A DNA stretch of 8,230 nt from CAJWPI01 sp964571215 (lineage in GTDB: Bacteria; Pseudomonadota; Gammaproteobacteria; Magnimaribacterales; Magnimaribacteraceae), in contig CAZMZZ010000053.1 of the NCBI GenBank assembly GCA_964571215.1, positions 1 through 8,230 of the forward strand, written 5' to 3'. The notes below the pieces were generated by a model. The model made no database searches. It saw only the letters and a program-made list of their open reading frames with translations, and had not been told where the DNA came from. How positions within the stretch are numbered: the stretch's first letter is position 1; each line of letters opens with the position of its first letter. Of the stretch, positions 6,909 through 8,230 are shown piece after piece. A program made the position numbers and the translations under genes.

Positions 6909-7918
6909 GGACCTACAGGCTCTCCCTCTATAATTTGGTCAAGGTATTCTGACATACCGTATCCAGTCTTTCCTTCGAAAGTATATTCAGTCATAGCTTC
7001 AGTTATTCTTGTTGTTAGGTCTTCGCCTTGGGGGAGTTTTCTTTTATTACGTAAAGGAATTAACGACAAAACTTTTCCTTTTACTAAGTATTCTCTTTCT
7101 TCAGTTATAGCTTTGGCAACAATAGTCTTTTGATATCTATCCTTGTCATACACAGTCTCAATGGAGCAATCCTGAATAGATTTATGTTGTCCATTCTCTA
7201 GAACTAACCCGCCCCTTCTTTCCTTTCCTTCTCCTCGATTTACTATGCTAAACATAAAACCGATATCTTTATTGATATTTATTGTGAGCCATCTATACCA
7301 TAATAATGACTGCCAATACCTAGGACCCCAGCTTTTATCTCTCAAACCGTAACCCTCTATATTCCATTGTTCATCAGCTAACTTAATAAACCCGTCGCCC
7401 CTCGTGTGTTGTTCGTAGTGCGCTCTAGAAAAACTCTTTTCTGGGTCTAAATCTAAAGGAGTTCCATCTTTTCTAATTACCTCGCCTCCAAACATGGGAG
7501 ATATTCCATAAATATCAAGATCAATCGTGCTTTCAACCCTTGAATTTAAAGTAAAAGCTTCTTTTGGATTGATCATTTGTTTAGGCTTTTCTAGTAACAA
7601 TACTTCGCCTGTATATTTTAGTCTTAAGTGTTTGAAAGGTTCTATAATCGAAAAACTCATTCCACCCGCATTGAATTCATCATTATTAGATATTGTTGGT
7701 CTATTAAACATAAAACCAACTCTGCCATCAGGTAGATACAAACAACAAGTCATTTCTGCGTATCCTTCATTAGGCCTATTACCAAGTCTAAACCAACCAC
7801 CAAGCCTGGAGGAATGATCAAATAAATTGAAATACATGCTCTCGTTATAGTTTGGAGAATCATCTGGTAGATGATTAAACTCATCTTCAGGTTCTAACTT
7901 GGTTATGAAATCAGTCAA
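6905..7918 (-). CDS. Lipocalin-like protein of the DUF7065/DUF7064 (CrtC/AttH-like) type, function unknown
   Basis: A 337-residue protein that I recognise only as a two-domain, beta-rich, lipocalin-like family (DUF7065 N-terminal, DUF7064 C-terminal). It resembles the fold of hydroxyneurosporene hydratase CrtC and AttH, proteins that bind hydrophobic compounds. The N-terminal half (about 15-160) has YFNLFDHSSRLGGWFRLGNR and a strand-rich core. The C-terminal half has YEQHTRGDGFIKL (168-180) and the strongest signature, GYGLRDKSWGPRYW followed by WYRW (189-210). It ends with FEGKTGYGMSEYLDQ (314-328). No signal peptide is visible. The start is TTG at 7918; the next in-frame ATG (residue 28) would cut into the conserved N-terminus, and an in-frame stop lies three codons upstream of the TTG, so the start is well bounded. 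The stop overlaps the monooxygenase start by ATGA. An enzyme or binding protein for a lipid-like molecule is possible, but no reaction can be assigned. Confidence 0.7.
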   Translation of the reverse strand: MTDFITKLEPEDEFNHLPDDSPNYNESMYFNLFDHSSRLGGWFRLGNRPNEGYAEMTCCLYLPDGRVGFMFNRPTISNNDEFNAGGMSFSIIEPFKHLRLKYTGEVLLLEKPKQMINPKEAFTLNSRVESTIDLDIYGISPMFGGEVIRKDGTPLDLDPEKSFSRAHYEQHTRGDGFIKLADEQWNIEGYGLRDKSWGPRYWQSLLWYRWLTININKDIGFMFSIVNRGEGKERRGGLVLENGQHKSIQDCSIETVYDKDRYQKTIVAKAITEEREYLVKGKVLSLIPLRNKRKLPQGEDLTTRITEAMTEYTFEGKTGYGMSEYLDQIIEGEPVGP

Positions 7919-7927
7919 TGCTTTTAT

Positions 7928-8230
7928 TTACTCTAAATGTTGATTTAAGGCCCAGTTTACATGTTCTCTTACTAATGCAGAAGGGAAGTGCTTTCTAGAA
8001 TTTAAAGCATCTATAATTTTTTTGGTTTTATTTGCGTTTCCTAGCGCAATGGCTATATTTCTTAACCAACATTCGTACCCAGCCCTCCTAATCGGCGAGC
8101 CTTCAGTTTTCTTCAGAAATTCTGCTTTAGACCATGAGAATAAATCAACAAGTTCAGAATTTTCAAAGTTATATCTTGGTCTAAAATCATCTTCTTTAGA
8201 AAACTTAGCAAATTTATTCCATGGACAATA
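7928..8230 (-). CDS. queG: Epoxyqueuosine reductase QueG, C-terminal 100 residues (5' end outside window)
   Basis: The frame is open from the right edge and encodes 100 residues beginning YCPWNKFAKFS. QueG is the cobalamin- and iron-sulphur-dependent enzyme that reduces epoxyqueuosine to queuosine at tRNA position 34, the last step of queuosine synthesis. CPWN carries the last cysteine of the second 4Fe-4S cluster. It is followed by DFRPRY, LFSWSKAEFLKKTEGSPIRR, GYECWLRNIAIALGN and the HEAT-like tail SALVREHVNWAL, all in the family order. The corrinoid-binding part and the other cluster cysteines are outside the window; full proteins are about 350-390 residues. Its TAA stop is nine bases before the TTG start of the next gene, and in the same frame, so the genes are probably co-transcribed. 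Confidence 0.92.
   Translation of the reverse strand, partial: YCPWNKFAKFSKEDDFRPRYNFENSELVDLFSWSKAEFLKKTEGSPIRRAGYECWLRNIAIALGNANKTKKIIDALNSRKHFPSALVREHVNWALNQHLE

Overview
The window is an AT-rich, very gene-dense bacterial chromosome segment. Its short intergenic gaps, lysine/asparagine/isoleucine-rich proteins and gene set (3-hydroxyisobutyrate dehydrogenase, PIG3-type quinone oxidoreductase, an RND lipid-type exporter with a LolA-like partner, haloalkane dehalogenase, MsnO8-type flavin oxidoreductase, QueG) suggest a streamlined marine gammaproteobacterium, perhaps SAR86-like. That placement is inferred from style and gene content; there is no rRNA or other marker here. Two runs of exactly 100 N show that this is a draft scaffold, probably a metagenome or single-cell assembly.

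Layout. Positions 1-309 (+) hold the 3' end of a 3-hydroxyisobutyrate dehydrogenase. It converges on a complete minus-strand quinone oxidoreductase (315-1283). A 79-base divergent intergenic region then leads into a plus-strand cassette. The cassette contains a periplasmic LolA-like protein (1363 into gap 1), a probable outer-membrane beta-barrel protein (out of gap 1 to 2529), a 12-TM RND/MMPL exporter (2541-4829) and a haloalkane dehalogenase (4867-5757). This cassette converges on a minus-strand group read from the right edge: the 3' end of queG (8230-7928), a DUF7065/DUF7064-type lipocalin-like protein (7918-6905) and a luciferase-like flavin monooxygenase (6908-5773).

Two reading problems matter. 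First, the long plus-strand ORF spanning gap 1 (1843-1942) is a false fusion of two unrelated genes that merely stay in frame across 100 placeholder Ns. Second, gap 2 (6383-6482) is probably not missing sequence: the same 55 bases occur on both sides. Collapsing one copy and the Ns restores one intact 326-residue monooxygenase.

How the genes may work together. The LolA-like, barrel and RND proteins form a plausible envelope-spanning route for a hydrophobic molecule (inner membrane pump, periplasmic carrier, outer-membrane partner). The co-directional dehalogenase carries all five catalytic residues of the LinB/DhaA class. The minus-strand lipocalin-like and flavin monooxygenase genes overlap by ATGA and are probably co-translated behind queG. 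Any link between the exporter and dehalogenase, or between the lipocalin-like protein and the monooxygenase, is inference from position. No RNA genes, mobile elements or CRISPR arrays were seen, and no stretch longer than 300 bases lacks a gene.
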